A DNA stretch of 64,000 bases, from assembly GCF_032854445.1 (NCBI RefSeq), contig NC_088305.1:26810628-26874627 (forward strand), read 5' to 3'. Shown here one piece after another: positions 27,591-39,866 of the stretch. Below the pieces are notes generated by a model, which searched no databases, had not been told where the DNA came from, and saw only the letters and a program-made list of their open reading frames with translations. Origin of the DNA: Liolophura sinensis (Eukaryota > Mollusca > Polyplacophora > Chitonida > Chitonidae). The position numbers and the translations under genes were made by a program. Every line of letters begins with the position of its first letter. The first letter of the stretch is position 1.

Positions 27591-28042
27591 ATCACCTCGC
27601 TTGTCATAAAATTCAAATATTACGAATAAAAATGAAATATATAAATCACAGAAATAAAAAAGATTTTTCTGGTGAATGATTCCTGGCGAATTCAAAATGG
27701 ATAGGTTTTATAGAGATCCAGTTTATCCCCTTCTCTTATTTGGCGCGGCATGACACAAAGTTTAAGTTAACAAAATGACATACTGCCTCTGAAGAAACTC
27801 GAATATAATCGATTGACTTTGCGAGGAACACGTAATACTTGAAAGCTTTTTGATATATTCTTTTCCGGACATAAATAGTTCCAGCGTGATTTATATGTTA
27901 TCACTTGACTGTTCTTTTGTTCTTTCAGGATAAATCGTTCACCATCACGTTTTACAGTAGAAACATCGCATCTGGCAGAGAGGCAGTAAACAAATATTTT
28001 TTTTTATGATTTATTTTTATGTGGCATGTTAGCATGTTTATT
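27591..28042. other. Unannotated stretch
   Basis: No gene or repeat recognised. Confidence 0.4.
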
Positions 28043-28378
28043 TATTAGATTTATTTATTTGAATGGTGCTTTACGCAATACTCGGGAATATTTAGCTTAT
28101 ACGACAGCGGTCAGTATTGTGGTGGGAGGAAACCGGGCAGATCCCAAGAGTAACACCTGACCATCCGCGTGTTGCTGGGACACCTTCCCAAGTGCGACCG
28201 CAAAGGAAGCAAAGTAAGCTGGACTTGAACTCACAGCGATCGTAATGTTGAGATAATAAGTGAAATATCCTTGAGTACGGCATAAAACAGCCATCATATA
28301 AATAAATAAATAAATATTGTTGAGAGGCTTCTGGGTCATTCCGCCGAGCTAGTACGCTTATCACTAAGCTGAGGTCTC
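28043..28378 (-). repeat. SINE-A, near full length, interrupted
   Basis: Reverse complement from TTATTTGAATGGTGCTTTAC through GTGGTGGGAGGAAACCGGGC and GGACTTGAACTCACAGCGAT, then resuming at GAGAGGCTTCTGGGTCATTC into the worn tRNA-like head. It is split at 28253-28317 by another SINE-A tail in the opposite orientation. Confidence 0.9.
28253..28317 (+). repeat. Nested SINE-A tail insertion with 7-bp target duplication
   Basis: ATAAGTGAAATATCCTTGAG, TACGGCATAAAACAGCC and an AATA-rich tail lie in plus orientation inside a minus SINE-A. TGTTGAG stands on both sides (28246-28252 and 28318-28324). This is a 65-bp, extremely 5'-truncated insertion, consistent with target-primed reverse transcription that stopped early. 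Confidence 0.85.
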
Positions 28379-29812
28379 TTAAACTACTTGATTTTGGCAT
28401 TTTCTTCGAAATGCTACCAAATGTAAAGTTATAGGCTATACCATCATGTAAATGGGTATGCGTCCCGATATTTCATCGATAGGGTCTATATTTTCACGAA
28501 TCGGAAGTGCGAGTGGAAGTACTAATTTTCGAGACGAAATATCAGCCACATACCCACACAAATCGGGCAATCATTAGGACTCTTTTGAAAATGTGGCCAA
28601 GAACAGTAGTACATAGTCGACGAGCGCTATTATCATTATTGTCCGTGACTTTATAAGCTACACGGACTAAACACCAATCGCGTGAATATGTATTCCTATT
28701 CAACAAATGCGGTAACATGTTCAAGCCAGATAGACCAATCACGATCACAGGCCTAGAAATTTCTCTGTATTGTAATAAGCAAATGCATGTCATAAGACAT
28801 ATAAAGAACCTTATATATTACTGCATGAACGGCCATCGATCGCTTAATGTCATGAAAGCTTATAGATCAATGCAATCGGAGTGTAGTAAACAAAACTCAT
28901 CGTGTGTTGTGTTAACAGTGCTTGGTACGCCGTAAAAACTGATAACAGTAAATAGCTTACAGTATATATTGGCTATCTTTTCTTTATTTTAGGTTTGTGC
29001 AATCCTCATTGATTACAAGTAGCTTAAAACTGTATTTATCTTATTTCTACCTTGACTTAAATATATTTACATTTATTGTATTTATTTATTTGAAATTTTC
29101 TTTTAAAGATTTATTTAGGAAAATCTTGAAGTCTGCAGCAATCGATATTAGTTTGGAATTATGCTTTATTTGATGTTTACCTCTTGCCCTCTGTCCCTAG
29201 TCCTTGCTTGTCTGTGCCCCACGGTGCAGATCTAGTCTTGTCTGGACTTCGAAGAAGACACAGTGTAACTGCGTAATGTGGGTTAGATCTAAAGTGGTTG
29301 ACCCTCTCAAGAATTGACGTTAATGTGTCTATACTGATTCTTGTAAACTGCCCTTTAGCTGGGGCAATGGCTGACTCAGAAATGATGAGAAAAAACCCCT
29401 CATACTCTTCACAACCATTACTCGTCCCCAACCCTTGACGTTGATCTTAGAGAGGTGATTGTACTTGATCGACCTAGTTTTGCCCATCGTGCATCTAATG
29501 TGACCTGAAGCACCGATCAATTATTCATTTAATGTGTCGCCGTTATTGAAGGCGGACATTCCTTGGGTGCAATAGCCACGCAGTGTTTCTTCCAGACAGA
29601 GCTGCTAGCAGCGCGCATGCTTAGTCTGAATTAACGTTACATAAGACAAGATTGACTCTCGGCAATTCCAATCAAGGAAAAGTCACGCCAAGGACTGGGT
29701 TGATCAACGTACTACCCAGCGTTAGAGCGCTATAGATACTGTCGAGAAGAGATGCAATTCGAGCTTGTATCAGGCTATGTCACCGTCTGTGGGCCATTAA
29801 GGCGACCTGTAC
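28379..29812. other. Unannotated stretch
   Basis: Overlapping short frames only; no gene or repeat recognised. Confidence 0.4.
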
Positions 29813-29815
29813 GTG

Positions 29816-29950
29816 TTAGTTGAAAAGCGAGTTCCAAAAGCAAGATTGCGGCAAGGCTCTATTCTAATTTCTCCCCTGTTGAAGAACGATTCTCGTATTC
29901 AGTCCATCCAAGCTACGGTATGTGTTGGGGTACGTTATGGTAAACAGCTT
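29816..29950 (+). pseudogene. Possible reverse transcriptase relic
   Basis: A plus-strand frame reads RLRQGSILISPLLKN. This resembles the RQGS-(I/V)-LSPLLFN motif of LINE-type reverse transcriptases, with one extra residue. No fingers, YADD or thumb motifs were found next to it and the frame closes at 29998. The similarity is short and could be chance. Confidence 0.25.
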
Positions 29951-31541
29951 CACATCAAAAGCAATATTGCTCTCAACATGAAAAATACCACTATTTGATC
30001 ATTTTATACCTGAAGTATGAAAGATACCCAACATGTAAATAGGTTGATCAAAGGGCAGCTTTTTTAGGCCTACTAACAGATTGATACTTTTCATCTATAA
30101 TTGGTAACTATGTCAATCAACGATCCGTTTTACAATCACTGTCCTGTGTATGAAAATTTTGTCGATTTTAATTTTACCCCAGTTATTTTAACCATGTGTC
30201 CTCATAAATCACAAAACATTCCACCAACACCTAGCCTTTGCATTGCCCAATTCCTATTTTATACATGTATATCTCTAAGAAGTTAATCTAAACCCTTGAT
30301 GCCGACGGTTATACAATGCAGTTCATTTTGTAGCCATCGATGTAGACTTTTAATTCATCTACCTAGAAGAATGACAGATTGTTAGCCGTACCAGGGAAGT
30401 ATTCACATGGGCTTTTACTGGGGCATCTCTCCAGCATGCCCGCACAAGGTTGATCTTGCAGGAAGTATGTATACAATATTACTCTTCACGCCATTCACCA
30501 ACTCGTCTTTTCGCTGTCGTAATGTAATGTTCAACTTGGGCGAGCGAATATGCTGCCTTGGAGTAAGTACATGTGCTTGAGCACACATCAAGCTTGTCGT
30601 GGCTGTCAGTCTGTCGATGGCGGGCAGTTAATTTGATTGTCTATAGCAATAATGGACCTACACAGATGCAGGCCTAGACTGAACGTCCTCAGAATCAAGA
30701 CATCGCCATAAGCCTGAAACGAGTTAACGTAGTTTTGGCCAGAGATGTTTTGGTCTGCAACTTGAGACGAAATTATTATTAGCCGTCCTTCCCTATTAAA
30801 ACAAAAATAGCCATGCACTGTTCAAGCTTGGCACCGAAGATAATAATCACTCTAGCATATCAATATTTTGGGGTATCGGTACACGAAGTTTTAACAAGTC
30901 AGTGTCATCTTCTTTGCAACAGGTTTCATTTCATTTGATTATTGGAATTGACTTTTGCAGTACTGTAATGCAATTTTCTGGTCGTATCAGCAGCTACTCT
31001 AACGAACTGTACAAATGAACAGAGATCAGATTCTTCCTGCTGGTCAGCTATCTACCCGAAGACGCCGCTAAATAGCCGGTCGCTTAACTCGATTGTCTGG
31101 CGTGTTGATCAACGGGAAATCCAATAGAGACCGGCATCGATGAGTGATCAGACTAAACCAAGTACTTTGCAAGTAAGTTAAACCAGGTCGTGCAAGGAAT
31201 ATGCCATCACAGATACTTTACACCGTTTATGAGCATGTACCACTTGGAAAATAAACATTTATTAATTTTATCGTGGTTGGGTATTTCCCGACCATTTTTT
31301 TTATTAAATTAATGTATAGGATAATTTCCCATTATAACAATGGCTATGGGTTTCATGAATGAAGGAAACCGCACAGCCGTCCTTTGGTAACCTATCCACG
31401 TGATTTGGTGAAGTGGTCTGCCACAAACAGACAGCCACTCCTTGGTCGTTGATGGCTTGCTGTCACCAAGGTCCAATGAATAATGAGAGCGGAGGGATAT
31501 AGAAATCCATCGTCCTTGGCCATCACCCAAATTTGGTGAGA
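29951..31541. other. Unannotated stretch
   Basis: No gene or repeat recognised. Confidence 0.4.
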
Positions 31542-31735
31542 TCATTTATTTATTTATTCGATTGGTGTTTTACGCCGTATTCAAGAATATTTCACTTATA
31601 TGACGGCGGCCAGCATTATGGTGGGAGGAAATCCGCAAGTTACTGGCAGACCTTCCCACTTACGGCCGGAGAGCCAGCAAGAGCTGGACTTGAACTCACA
31701 GCGATCGCATTGGTGAGAGGGTCCTGGGTTTAATG
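31542..31735 (-). repeat. SINE-A, 5'-truncated
   Basis: Good match to the reverse complement: TTATTTATTCGATTGGTG, TTTTACGCCGTATTCAAGAA, GACGGCGGCCAGCATTATGG, CTGGACTTGAACTCACAGCG and TGGTGAGAGGGTCCTGGGT. The outermost tRNA-like end is missing and no clear target duplication was found. Confidence 0.9.
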
Positions 31736-33019
31736 ACATCAGGTGTGCAAAATGTTGTGTTAGCGTGCTATTAGAAGGCATCCTTTTCTAACACTACAAG
31801 GATCAGTTGTTCAAAACCGCCGTAAGACTTAAGACCAGATTTAACTTTAAGCCAGGTGTTTAGTTTTTGGCCTAACAGAATAATGAATATGAACTAAATT
31901 CGCTGCTATTCCATTTGCTTGGTTTTGTTAAATTCGTGAATATATAATCTGACTTAATACTGATACTGGCAAATACACTTTTGAACAACTAGGCACTGAG
32001 GCCCAAATTTTAACAGGAATACAGGATTGTATGTAAAACCTAACTGTGAACAAACAATATACTGTATTAGAGTTTTGAATCTCCGATTTTGGTTTAACAG
32101 TACAGGTCAAGGGAGACACTATTTAAAACATATATTAATCCATGAATACAAAAATTCGGAAAAAACGTTCCAGAGAATCTTTGACTTTCTGTTGTTTTGA
32201 ATCAGTTAGAATGAAGACTCGTGTCTCGAGTGAAAGGGAAAAGATGGTTAATAGTCCGCGAAGGTTGAATCTTAAAGAGCAAATAACTGTTCGTTGTCGT
32301 GTCAACCGTTTGGTCGTGTATCAATGAATGAATGAATGAATGAATAATGACGGTTTAACGATACTTCAGCTATGATACAGCCATATCGAGGCGAGTGTAC
32401 CGATGAATACAGCAATCTATGCTTGAAAAGTCTTTACGTCGGTGCGAATAATTGTCAAAATACATCCAATAAAATCTAACACATAGCCCCTTCAAGGAAT
32501 CTGATCTGAAATTAGTGTTGGACTTTCTGGCTAAACAAAGTGTACATTCGGAGATAAGAGTAGCGTCGTTATTGCAAAAAGCGTGGAACTGATCTTAAAA
32601 ATAAGATTTCGGAATAAACCACAATTAATATGGTCTATTAAAGTATGAATTGGTTTTTTCCCAAAACGTGAGATCAGTCATTATGTAGAAGTGAGTTGTC
32701 GAGGTGTTGTCGTTATACTAGAAACACCACTGTGGTTTTCCTATTTACATATACTGATGGATGCAGAGCAACAGAGTGACATTTGCAGACAAAGGGCTGT
32801 TTTCATGTTGGAGAGGGCGGTGTGTATGTGTCGGGCGAGCGCGGGGGGAGGGGGGGGGGCAGCATATGTAAGCTGTGGTTCAATAACTATGCCTTAAAGG
32901 ACAGCCTCCTTTCTTACAGCGTCTTTCTCGATGTCTGGACACTTAGGATCAAAACCGGGTCAGGTCATACCATATATCGTTTGACGGTTCATAAGAGAGA
33001 GGTTGAATAAGGGAAACAG
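31736..33019. other. Unannotated stretch with TGAA microsatellite
   Basis: A (TGAA)n run lies at about 32322-32345 and a G-rich tract near 32840-32860. A basic 61-codon frame at 32142-32327 matches nothing. Confidence 0.45.
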
Positions 33020-33221
33020 AACTGTTTGGCACAGTGTCAGTAATTTTACTCGGGGATTTATTATGTCTGGTGTCTTCGGCATGATACTTCGTTGGCGGCA
33101 GAATTTCGCGGGCAGGTGCTCCGAATGGCACAAGAAGACACAGTATGTACATACATCTAATGTCTCCTCGTCGTCATGTGCTGAAAAATTGTTATGCGCG
33201 CCATAAATATCCAAGCATACA
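33020..33221 (+). repeat. SINE-C copy
   Basis: Contains ATGTCTGGTGTCTTCGGCAT, GATACTTCGTTGGCGGCAGA, AAGAAGACACAGTATGTACA and CATCTAATGTCTCCTCGTCG, then the shared 3' module in worn form (CATGTGCTGAAAAATTGTTA). It runs into an ATCC/ATAC microsatellite. Confidence 0.75.
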
Positions 33222-33262
33222 TCCATCCATCCATCCATACATACATACATACATACATATCC
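33222..33262. repeat. (ATCC)n(ATAC)n microsatellite
   Basis: Four-base repeats switch from CATC to CATA. They probably grew from the simple 3' tail of the SINE-C copy before them. Confidence 0.95.
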
Positions 33263-35653
33263 ATATCCTGAAAGATATAGCCTTACTGAAACCAGGTATT
33301 TGTAATGAACGGTAGGTCTTTATGTAATGTTTAGCGAAAGATCCACAGTTATTACACGACCCACTTCGTCAATTTTCAGTTTGTAGATCATCGGCATATA
33401 TGACATAGGACAGTTTAAAGCATTGCACAGAGAAAGTTCAAGTGTCGGACTTACGAAGAGAAGTGCATGTTATGGTGCAATAATGCTTGATATACATTTA
33501 ACTTTGATAGTTTTGTTACAATCCTCATGTAAACTTTGTTTCTACGTGCCAGGTCTATACGGGGAAACTGCTACGCTTTGAAACGTGTGCAACAAAAAAC
33601 AGTTATCTGGGTTAGAAAAATGAATGCTCCCTTTCACCATTTTCTGAGCATGTATGTCATTGTACTTATTTATTTTCTGAATAAAAAAATGACAATTTTG
33701 CTAAAGCATATTACCTGGGCGTAAGCGAATAATATAAGAGAAGGAATCCCTTAAAACAAAATTACACGACATGAAAGGCGTCTTGGTGATTAACGGTGCT
33801 TTTCAAATATTATAGCCTGCGAATAATGTCATTGGAAAATACCGTTTCTATGGCATGGCATTACATTGCTCTTACCTCGATGCAAACGGATTATAAGCTC
33901 ACTTGTTGGGCTGACGTATACGTACAAAAGCGAAAAGTGCAGGCAAAAAACTCTTTTAATTATTACGGGAACGCAAAAGAGAATTTCTGTGAGATCGATA
34001 TTATTAAGGATTGGTCGATGTTTCTGATATATTGAACGTAAAACTGAACGCTCTTGCGGCGCAAAGAGTCAACGCTGTGTACAAGAGTTAACCCTTTTAG
34101 ACGTCAAGTCAATCCAGAGCTCATCAATCTGCCGATTTTGATGCCCGGATCACGTGACTTATGAAGACATATCGTCTGCGTCTTCGTGTTTCGGCGTCAA
34201 GGGAACTTAACCTGAAGATCGATTATGTAATTTGGAGGAAAACGTATTGTCCTCGTCCCTTGGTTTAGATTTGCTTTTTTTATGAACGAAATGTGCCACT
34301 TGCCATTTTGTCGAGGTGACAATTCGAGAAAAATACATGTATGTCTAGCGTCGCATGAGGTAGTGGTTGGATGATTTAAAATTTATGCAACACCATAACT
34401 TGCGGTGCCTTAGTCGCTTTTGTAATAAATATCTTTGAATTTCGCTTTTTTTTTGTAACAGACGTATACAGATAATAGCATGGACCAACATTAGGCAAGC
34501 CAGGAAAGCTACAATGGCATCCAGTTTAAAAAAACAAACATGAATCGTTTCACGATTGAGAATAACCAACACTGCATGTTTCTCATCATTTTAGCTGGGT
34601 TTCTTTCAGGTCATATCTTCTCTTTCTTTTATGAATTGCCTTAGTTTGCAATAACTTTGAAATATTTGAGAGTTACATTTCTATAGCAATTCCACATGCC
34701 GACGTTCCTCAAATAGTTGGCCAATGTGAACATACACCGGGAGCAAATGGTGAGTTATTTTGCACAAAATTCCCAATCGACTGATCTTAAAGCGATCTAT
34801 GTAAATGCTTGCTCAAGTTATGCAATCTGCATGCGCAACGTGTTAAAGAGTTCCCCCGGAGGAAGACTATGGCGTGTAGATGAGACAATGCATCAAGACA
34901 AGTAGGAGTTTATGGCGAGAACAGGTGTGTCGCGATATGAATATTGCCACTAATACGACAGATAAGAAGCCACGAGGAGGTCGATTTTGTCGGGTGAACA
35001 AATGTCCTCTACTTAGTGAGTCGTTAATTGAAGAACCAATTGATCTCGAACTCTCGAAACAATGGCATACGCAATCAGTGATCATTTCTTCTCCACGGTG
35101 GTCAGTCAGTGGGGACTTTTACTGGCGATCAGCTTGGCACACAACCAGTTCTGCTGGACAGTTGCTCGTTGCCAAAACACAAGCCCTCATTCACTCGCTT
35201 CCCTGGCAAGATGAATCCGGACATACGCAATAAAGATCCATCGTCATCTGAATGATTCCCCGTGTTGTCCGTTCTGGACATTGCACGATAAATGCCTATT
35301 ATCCTGGACTCAAAGACTTGTGAGACAGTAGGCAAAGTAAGTTCTAAGTTTGTTAAACCAGAAGACAACGAACAATATAACTTTTATAGTTATTCCAAGA
35401 AGTGGAAAACGACTACAGAGATATTTTTTGACATGATTGGTTATTCAACTTTTAATTTAGAAGTTTTGCAACACCATGCGATAGGTCACATTATAGAAAT
35501 GTGAATTCACTCGTGGTTCTGGGGTTGAGTCTATGACAAAAAAGGTAAAACGGGTATCAGTTATTCATAGCAGTAATTCTCGCCTGATTTGTTAAAACTG
35601 ATAGCATGGAGGTGATTTTGATTTTATCGATGTGCAAGTTTTTGCTTAGGGTG
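33263..35653. other. Unannotated stretch
   Basis: A 117-codon plus ATG frame at 34880-35233 (MRQCIKTSRSLW...) matches no family I know; a shorter reverse frame overlaps part of it. No repeat recognised. Confidence 0.4.
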
Positions 35654-35686
35654 TTTTATACTAAAAGCTACGCTTTTAGTATAAAA
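35654..35686. other. Perfect 15-bp stem hairpin
   Basis: TTTTATACTAAAAGC and its exact complement are separated by TAC (loop 35669-35671). It lies immediately before the family G copy, and the AAAAGACTACAG that follows is also present before the copy at 61700. Confidence 0.85.
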
Positions 35687-35825
35687 GACTACAGCACAAA
35701 GAATAAATCCAGTGTTACAGGTGACAAATGGTCACACGTTACCAGTAAAGTTCGGCCTCCTGTCAGTTCATCCCTTTTAAAGTTTTATTCTAACGGTTCA
35801 GGAAAATGTACATGGAATGTTTTAA
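35687..35825 (+). repeat. Dispersed repeat, family G copy 2
   Basis: CAGTGTTACAGGTGACAAAT, GGTCACACGTTACCAGTAAA, TCCTGTCAGTTCATCCC and TTTTATTCTAACGGTTCAGG match the other three copies. This is the best preserved 5' half. Confidence 0.7.
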
Positions 35826-37845
35826 AAATACATCCATGTATATGCATCTGACCTAGTGTTGTATTTGACTTCAAGGACAATATGTTCACTTTAGCAAGAA
35901 CAAAAATCTGTTTGACTCGTCTTTCCATTAAATGAAGATCAATTTGACGTTTGCTTCTCCGAAACCTACTATGAATTTGTTTTATAAAAATGCTGTCGTT
36001 CTTCGGAAATTTAAAGGTCTTCGTACGGAACTGACGAATTCCATGCACTGGCCAAGGTGTAGGCATATTAGAGATAAGCTCGCTTTATGTAAATTTGGTG
36101 ATTTTCACAAACGTGAAATAAAAAAAGGAATACACTGTATCAATACCTCATGTATTCCTCATCTAATGTCATATTTATGTTTTCTCAAGTATTTGCGCGC
36201 ATGTGCCATATTCTAGTTTGATTAGAAACATTGTTTCTCGGGGTTTTTAGAGTTACTTAATGGAGATGTTTTTATAAGCATAGTTCCGTAATAAGATGCC
36301 CTTTTATCTTTCTAACCCATCAAAAGACAATTATCAATAAATTACATCAGATAAGGGAATCACGAAAGGCGTTTGATGGCGTTCAGAATAAAAGGCAAAT
36401 AAGATGTTTGAGTAAAACATCCATTATCATCAAAGTGTAAACATTTCAAGAGCTGAATTGTTGACCAACGTCAACAATTATTTATGTCAAATTTTTTTTG
36501 TTACTGTTTCTGACTCTTTTTCTGTTGTCCAACATAATCAATGTTTTCATCATCGTCACTAGAAATTTCCCAGAGTCTGATTTTTTTCGTTTCAAAATTT
36601 CTGTTTTCTTTTTCGTGTCTTTGAACCATGAATGGATTTCGATAGCGCACTACGTTGTTAACTGAATGAAAAACATTGCAACCTGGAAGCTAAAAGACAG
36701 TGGGAAATTTTGCGAGCGCTTTGAAGTTGACGACCTCTACGCTGACTGCAAGTGTTTTTTATGCACCATTAGACTGTAATAAGATCTGATAACCCGATAT
36801 TCTTGGTGCAACCCCTGAAAAATCGCAACCAAATTCTAAGCTGCAGAAAGTTGAATCTGAAAGGACTTGATGTGTGCTTTGTCGGGAGATAATCCAATAT
36901 AAGCACTGGGATACGGACTCTGTTGTCGGCAAAACAAGCATACGTCTTCTCGAGTTTCCAGAGTGCGCCAGAGACTTGACGTATTACTTTGGCATAAATC
37001 TCACCCTTAGCAAGGTGGTCACTGTAGACCACTCGTTTTATGCCGCGGACCTTTCCAGAAAATCAACAGGCCCTCCTTTTACAAGTCTTATCGACTTCCA
37101 GGCGAGCTGGGGTTAAATTGTACTCCGGACCGTCTGTGACTGTGATTCTATCCTATCACCATCGATTAATGTTAGAAAGTCAATAGGCCCTTGCTTCAAC
37201 TATGAATGCTAATAATACCATTTCCAATATTGACATAGACCTGTTTCTGTGCTGCCGCATTCACAAACGTTTATAATGTTCCCCTGTTGTTCGCAGTTTG
37301 TCTAAGACAGGCTAATACATGCCACCCAATCCTCTTGCAATCTCCGTATCCAGGTTCCCGTGGGACGTGGCCAAGGATCTCCCGATGGAGGGATAAAACA
37401 GATGAAATCCGGCACTGAACCATAAGAGAAAAACATTTGTCCGCCAACAGAATTGCATTGACTAAGATTTGTTAATGCGGAGTAACTACATCGTCTGAGT
37501 GCATGTTTTAGGGTGAGGCGTCAGATTGTTTAATTCACTACATACTACGCTAAAAGCCCTTTGAATGATACTGCCTAATATCGTGTATGTGCAAAGTGCC
37601 CACTTGTACAAACACAATGTTCCTACCAAACCATTAATGCAAAAACTTCCGACAAAAACAATCGAAGAAATTCAGCTTTGTTTAACATTCTTTTTCGCAA
37701 ATGGCACTAATTTCTGATTTTTCTCTGTTTCTGACAATTCTCAATTGGTATTCTCTCCTTTCTCAATGGAGCGAAAACAGCTTGAGCACAGCAGAAACTT
37801 GCGCATTACAAAATAATGAACAACTGAAAAGCAATTTTTCCGTCA
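35826..37845. other. Unannotated stretch
   Basis: A 94-codon plus frame at 35932-36216 and an overlapping reverse frame match nothing. No repeat recognised. Confidence 0.4.
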
Positions 37846-37982
37846 TATTACAACGAGGGGTCATTAATTGTGTGTATATACCCTGTGTCTTCTTGTAGCC
37901 GGGCGAGTCCATGTCGCCAAATTCCTGCTGAAGTATTATGCCCAAGACACCAGACATCACCAAATATCACCATAAATCAAAT
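37846..37982 (-). repeat. SINE-C copy
   Basis: Reverse complement of the family: CCCTGTGTCTTCTTGTAGCC, CCAAATTCCTGCTGAAGTAT and GCCCAAGACACCAGACATCA match the copies at 561 and 33020. The 3' module has decayed (CGTCATATTACAACGAGG). Confidence 0.65.
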
Positions 37983-39560
37983 AACCGACATAAAAAGGAA
38001 AAATGGTTTTAAAATTTCTGCCCCCCCCCCCCCAGAAGAAAAACAACAACAAAGAAACAATCACATTTTTATGGTATCAGAGGTGTAAATATGCGTATCT
38101 TAAACGTACCTACAAGTAACAGTCTGCATGAACTAAACAGTTCTGCCTCTCGTGTTTACGTCACGTTTAGTAGTTTTCCATATGTCAGTATGTTAGTAAC
38201 CACTGACATATTTTTGTTTGTTGTGCATTACGCCAGAGTGAAGTAATCATTCGCGTTTGCCACCGGCTTATAACGTGTGTATAAGATTTGCATGGTGGTC
38301 TGTATGTCATTTCAGACACACTGCCAGTTGTGCGGTAACATACAACGTGGCTTTCTAGCATAACAAAAAAACACATAAAATCATCGAGGAAAGAAATAAA
38401 ATGACGTTAGGGAAGGAGACAGAGGTCAGGCCAATCAGAGATTGCCTATATCTTTTCATAAAAGGCTCACTCAGTGCTTGTTATTTTCAATTTGTTGTGG
38501 GCATGTTCTCTGCGAGGTCCGTTCTACGGGGTCCCCTTTTTTCCTCTTTTATCTCAGCCTTAACCAACACCTCAATCTCGGCTCTCCGCTATCTGTTCCG
38601 GGATCACCGTTCCCTCATAGCACCCGTCTTTAAGTCGCTATCGGTGTTTCGCTAACCCCAGCGCTAGTGTATTAACCCTGTGCCGGCACGGGACTGGGGG
38701 GTAATTTTCAAAGCAGTTATTCAACAACACGTGCTGCAGTGGGATAGGATTGAAAACCTGCTCCCGGTCTCTAAAGTCACCAGCGTATTCGCACCGCTGT
38801 TCTTGAAAGATAGCGATGAGCGACCTGAATGTGAACGTCGACTTTTCACCCCCGCAGTCGGTTCGATAAACTGGTCGTCGGAGCACCGGGTGACCGAAGC
38901 TTTCCTCTGCTGAATCGCACAGAGAAGAGCGGCGCAAGACAATGCTGGCCGGTGAAAACCTTCGGCTACAAGGCATCGGCTACTTCGTCCCGTAAGGGAG
39001 TACGGCGTGTCGCTAGAGCCGTGACTGCCTGTTCGTCCTAAATCAGCAAAACTGAGAAAGTTCAGTCGAAGTTTCTGCTCTTGTAGATTAACTTCGGAGA
39101 CATCGGAGGAACAATTTCTGTACTTTCTGTTTTCGGTTACGGACCATGGTTGTATTGAGCCTTAGTGTATGAGCTTGGATTGCCGTACGAGAATATCATC
39201 AAATTTACAAACTTGGAACATGTCCTACGTTGACAAGGATATTTCTTTGCCTTCTCTGGCAAAGCTCTAAAAACTGCACTGTGACTATAAAAACTATAAA
39301 AGCTGTTGTTGGTGCGAACTATTTTATCGGCCGTTTTTTTCTGATTATGGAATCCGTTGGTGTTGAGTAACCACCGCATTGACTGTAGTGTCCCGGACCA
39401 TTACTTGTGAATGTGAGGGGACAGCTCGCCTGTCAGTAATTCCAGGTAGGTACGAATACTTGTGTAATTTTGTACTAATATTCTACATATTACTTTGAAT
39501 GAAAATCGTAACTGAGGTATTCACCGGTTGTTCTAGTGAGCATTTGCCAACTCAAACATG
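37983..39560. other. Unannotated stretch with C homopolymer
   Basis: A C run lies at 38021-38033. A CCAATCAGAG box (38431) and CATAAAAGG (38457) lie 26 bp apart and could be a core promoter, but no recognisable coding frame follows. A GC-richer patch at 38640-38950 has overlapping frames on both strands that match nothing. Confidence 0.35.
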
Positions 39561-39866
39561 TAGTGAGTGAGTGAGTGTTTGGGGTTTAACGTCGTGCTCA
39601 ACAATTTTTCAGTCATATGACGCCGAAGGAATCCTTAGGGTGTATGTAATGTATCGCCTTGTTGCAGGACGGATTTCCACCGTTCTTTTATCTAGTGCTA
39701 CTTCACTGAGACGGCTTACCGAAGGCAAGTAAGCCGCCACGCCCTAGCCATTATACTGACACGGGTCAACCAGTCGTTGCACTATTCCCTTCATGCTGAA
39801 CACTAAGAGAGGAAGTTACAACATCCTCTTTTAAAGTCTTAGGTGTGACTCGACCCAGGATTGTCA
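39561..39866 (-). repeat. SINE-B, missing the 5' head end
   Basis: Reverse complement from GTGAGTGAGTGTTTGGGG and TTTAACGTCGTGCTCAACAA through CTTGTTGCAGGACGGATTTC, AGCCATTATACTGACACGGG and CTTAGGTGTGACTCGACCCA. The terminal tRNA-like bases are lost. Confidence 0.9.

Noticed and set aside
34880-35233. 117-codon plus ATG frame
   Set aside because: No family match; another open frame overlaps part of it on the other strand.
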